Of a stretch of 64,000 bases of DNA, positions 62,586-64,000 are shown piece after piece. The DNA is from Auanema rhodensis (lineage: Eukaryota > Nematoda > Chromadorea > Rhabditida > Rhabditidae). The stretch lies in contig OZ059900.1 of assembly GCA_964057225.1 (NCBI GenBank), positions 20,909,638 through 20,973,637 of the forward strand, in the 5' to 3' direction. Numbering within the stretch: position 1 is the first letter of the stretch; the number at the start of each line of letters is the position of its first letter. A model generated the notes under the pieces. That model saw only the letters and a program-made list of their open reading frames with translations. It had not been told where the DNA came from and searched no databases. A program made the position numbers and the translations under genes.

Positions 62586-64000
62586 TGTAACACGCTGAAA
62601 TTCGTTGCATTTGACGACTCATATGAACAAAAATCGATTTAATCAATATTAGCCATAAGGGGCGTGCCCTCAGAATATGCTAATTTCCTTAATTTTCTAA
62701 CCCCTGTTTTTTTGTCGTGAAAGTGGAACTAGACGTTGTACAAACAATTTTGAGCTAGGTTTCATTGACATTGCATGAGTTTGAACACATGAAATCGTAA
62801 GTCAAAACCTTGTTTACAGCGAAATTTCCAAAAACTGGTTTTCCAGCATAATAAAATATTTCTCATGAGAAATACTGTGTATTTGTATTTTTCTAGTGTT
62901 CAGCATGTAAAATGCTTCATTTTAGTATGTAACACGATGAAATTCGTTGCATTTGACGACTCATATGAACAAAAATCGATTTAATCAATATTAGCCATAA
63001 GGGGCGTGCCCTCAGAATATGCTAATTTCATTAATTTTCTAACCCCTGTTTTTTTGTCGTGAAAGTGGAACTAGACGTTGTAGGAACAATTTTGAGCTAG
63101 GTTTCATTGACATTGCATGAGTTTGAACACATGAAATCGTAAGTCAAAACCTTGTTTACAGCGAAATTTCCAAAAACTGGTTTTCCAGCATAATAAAATA
63201 TTTCTCATGGGAAATACTGTGTTTTTGTATTTTTCTAGTGTTCAGCATGTAAAATGCTTCATTTTAGTATGTAACACGCTGAAATTCGTTGCATTTGACG
63301 ACTCATATGAACAAAAATCGATTTAATCAATATTAGCCATAAGGGGCGTGCCCTCAGAATATGCTAATTTCCTTAATTTTCTAACCCCTGTTTTTTTGTC
63401 GTGAAAGTGGAACTAGACGTTGTACAAACAATTTTGAGCTAGGTTTCATTGACATTGCATGAGTTTGAACACATGAAATCGTAAGTCAAAACCTTGTTTA
63501 CAGCGAAATTTCCAAAAACTGGTTTTCCAGCATAATAAAATATTTCTCATGAGAAATACTGTGTTTTTGTATTTTTCTAGTGTTCAGCATGTAAAATGCT
63601 TCATTTTAGTATGTAACACGCTGAAATTCGTTGCATTTGACGACTCATATGAACAAAAATCGATTTAATCAATATTAGCCATAAGGGGCGTGCCCTCAGA
63701 ATATGCTAATTTCCTTAATTTTCTAACCCCTGTTTTTTTGTCGTGAAAGTGGAACTAGACGTTGTAGGAACAATTTTGAGCTAGGTTTCATTGACATTGC
63801 ATGAGTTTGAACACATGAAATCGTAAGTCAAAACCTTGTTTACAGCGAAATTTCCATAAACTGGTTTTCCAGCATAATAAAATATTTCTCATGGGAAATA
63901 CTGTGTTTTTGTATTTTTCTAGTGTTCAGCATGTGAAATGCTTCATTTTAGTATGTAACACGCTGAAATTCGTTGCATTTGACGACTCATATGAACAAAA
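62586..64000 (+). repeat. M184-M188, second copy of the 9-monomer repeat
   Basis: M184-M187 repeat M175-M178 mark for mark, including TGTATTTG (62878) and CCATAAACTGG (63857). The last 47 bases (63954-64000) are the start of M188 and follow the consensus. The array runs off the right edge without any sign of a boundary. Confidence 0.8.

Larger units (their letters stand above)
1..64000 (+). repeat. 342-bp satellite DNA array, whole window
   Basis: The same monomer recurs every 342 bases from the first to the last base: the word TGTAACAC begins at 1, 343, 685, 1027, 1369 and so on to 63954. That gives 187 full copies and a 47-nt partial copy. All copies lie in the same orientation and none is interrupted. 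Consensus composition is 56 C, 60 G and 226 A+T. Only seven single-base length changes were found: an A lost near 3299, a T gained at about 18938, a T lost near 19273, 28506 and 61682, a T gained near 31484 and an A gained near 47551. The net shift is minus one base. A pure array of this size is typical of centromeric or pericentromeric heterochromatin in eukaryotes. Species and chromosome position are not decided by the sequence. No gene content is seen. Confidence 0.98.

Noticed and set aside
1-64000. CRISPR array (regular direct repeats).
   Set aside because: There are no unique spacers: the whole 342-bp period is repeated without variable inserts, and no cas genes are present.
1-64000. 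Inserted transposon, retroelement or segment in inverted orientation.
   Set aside because: Every line follows the monomer in the plus orientation, with phase shifts of no more than one base; there is no room for an insert or an inversion.

Overview
This window is satellite DNA from end to end. A single AT-rich monomer of 342 bp (about 34% G+C by hand count of the consensus) repeats head to tail, always in the same orientation. There are 187 complete copies and a 47-nt partial copy at the right edge. Neither edge reaches unique flanking sequence, so the array continues on both sides. I see no protein-coding gene, RNA gene, CRISPR array, transposon, inverted segment or non-satellite insertion on either strand. 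The longest open frames are three copies of one 61-codon chance frame made by a single substitution, and I do not call them genes. A pure array of this length points to eukaryotic (peri)centromeric or other constitutive heterochromatin. CpG is not depleted (9 seen per monomer, about 9.8 expected from base composition). This fits a lineage with little germline DNA methylation, such as many insects; beetles are known for abundant AT-rich satellites with monomers of this general size, but the species cannot be fixed from the sequence alone.

Frame and site names used below: monomer position 1 is the first base of TGTAACAC; monomer 1 (M1) starts at base 1, M63 at 21204, M188 at 63954. Copies are nearly identical and differ mainly at about a dozen recurrent sites: 10 (C/A), 31 (G/T), 58 (T/C), 102-105, 120 (T/G), 144 (C/T), 156-157 (GG/CA/CG), 194 (G/C), 202 (A/G), 283 (G/A), 308 (C/A), 324-325 (A/G) and 330 (C/T). 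Writing each monomer as its set of marks shows the array is organised at several scales.

Layout. 1-18467 (M1-M54) is one ordered series of haplotype blocks, called alpha, beta, gamma and delta here. 18468-21203 is a junction with most of the clustered irregular monomers and a short extra alpha copy. 21204-41723 (M63-M122) repeats alpha-beta-gamma-delta in the same order, giving a super-repeat of roughly 20 kb. 41724-64000 is a younger-looking mosaic in which 4-, 8-, 9-, 14-, 16- and 20-monomer offsets recur, ending with a degraded alpha-like block near 61.2-62.2 kb. Inside these are local higher-order repeats: a 3-mer (8208-10259), a dimer (26334-28385) and a 7-mer (33516-38303 plus a partial third copy).

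Within the monomer the features are a GC-rich inverted repeat, a 10-bp palindrome with a ClaI site, a 17-bp hairpin, an 18-bp perfect palindrome present only in the 283A variant, and a 17-mer resembling the 5' half of the CENP-B box. All monomer typing and offsets were read by eye; exact counts should be recomputed.
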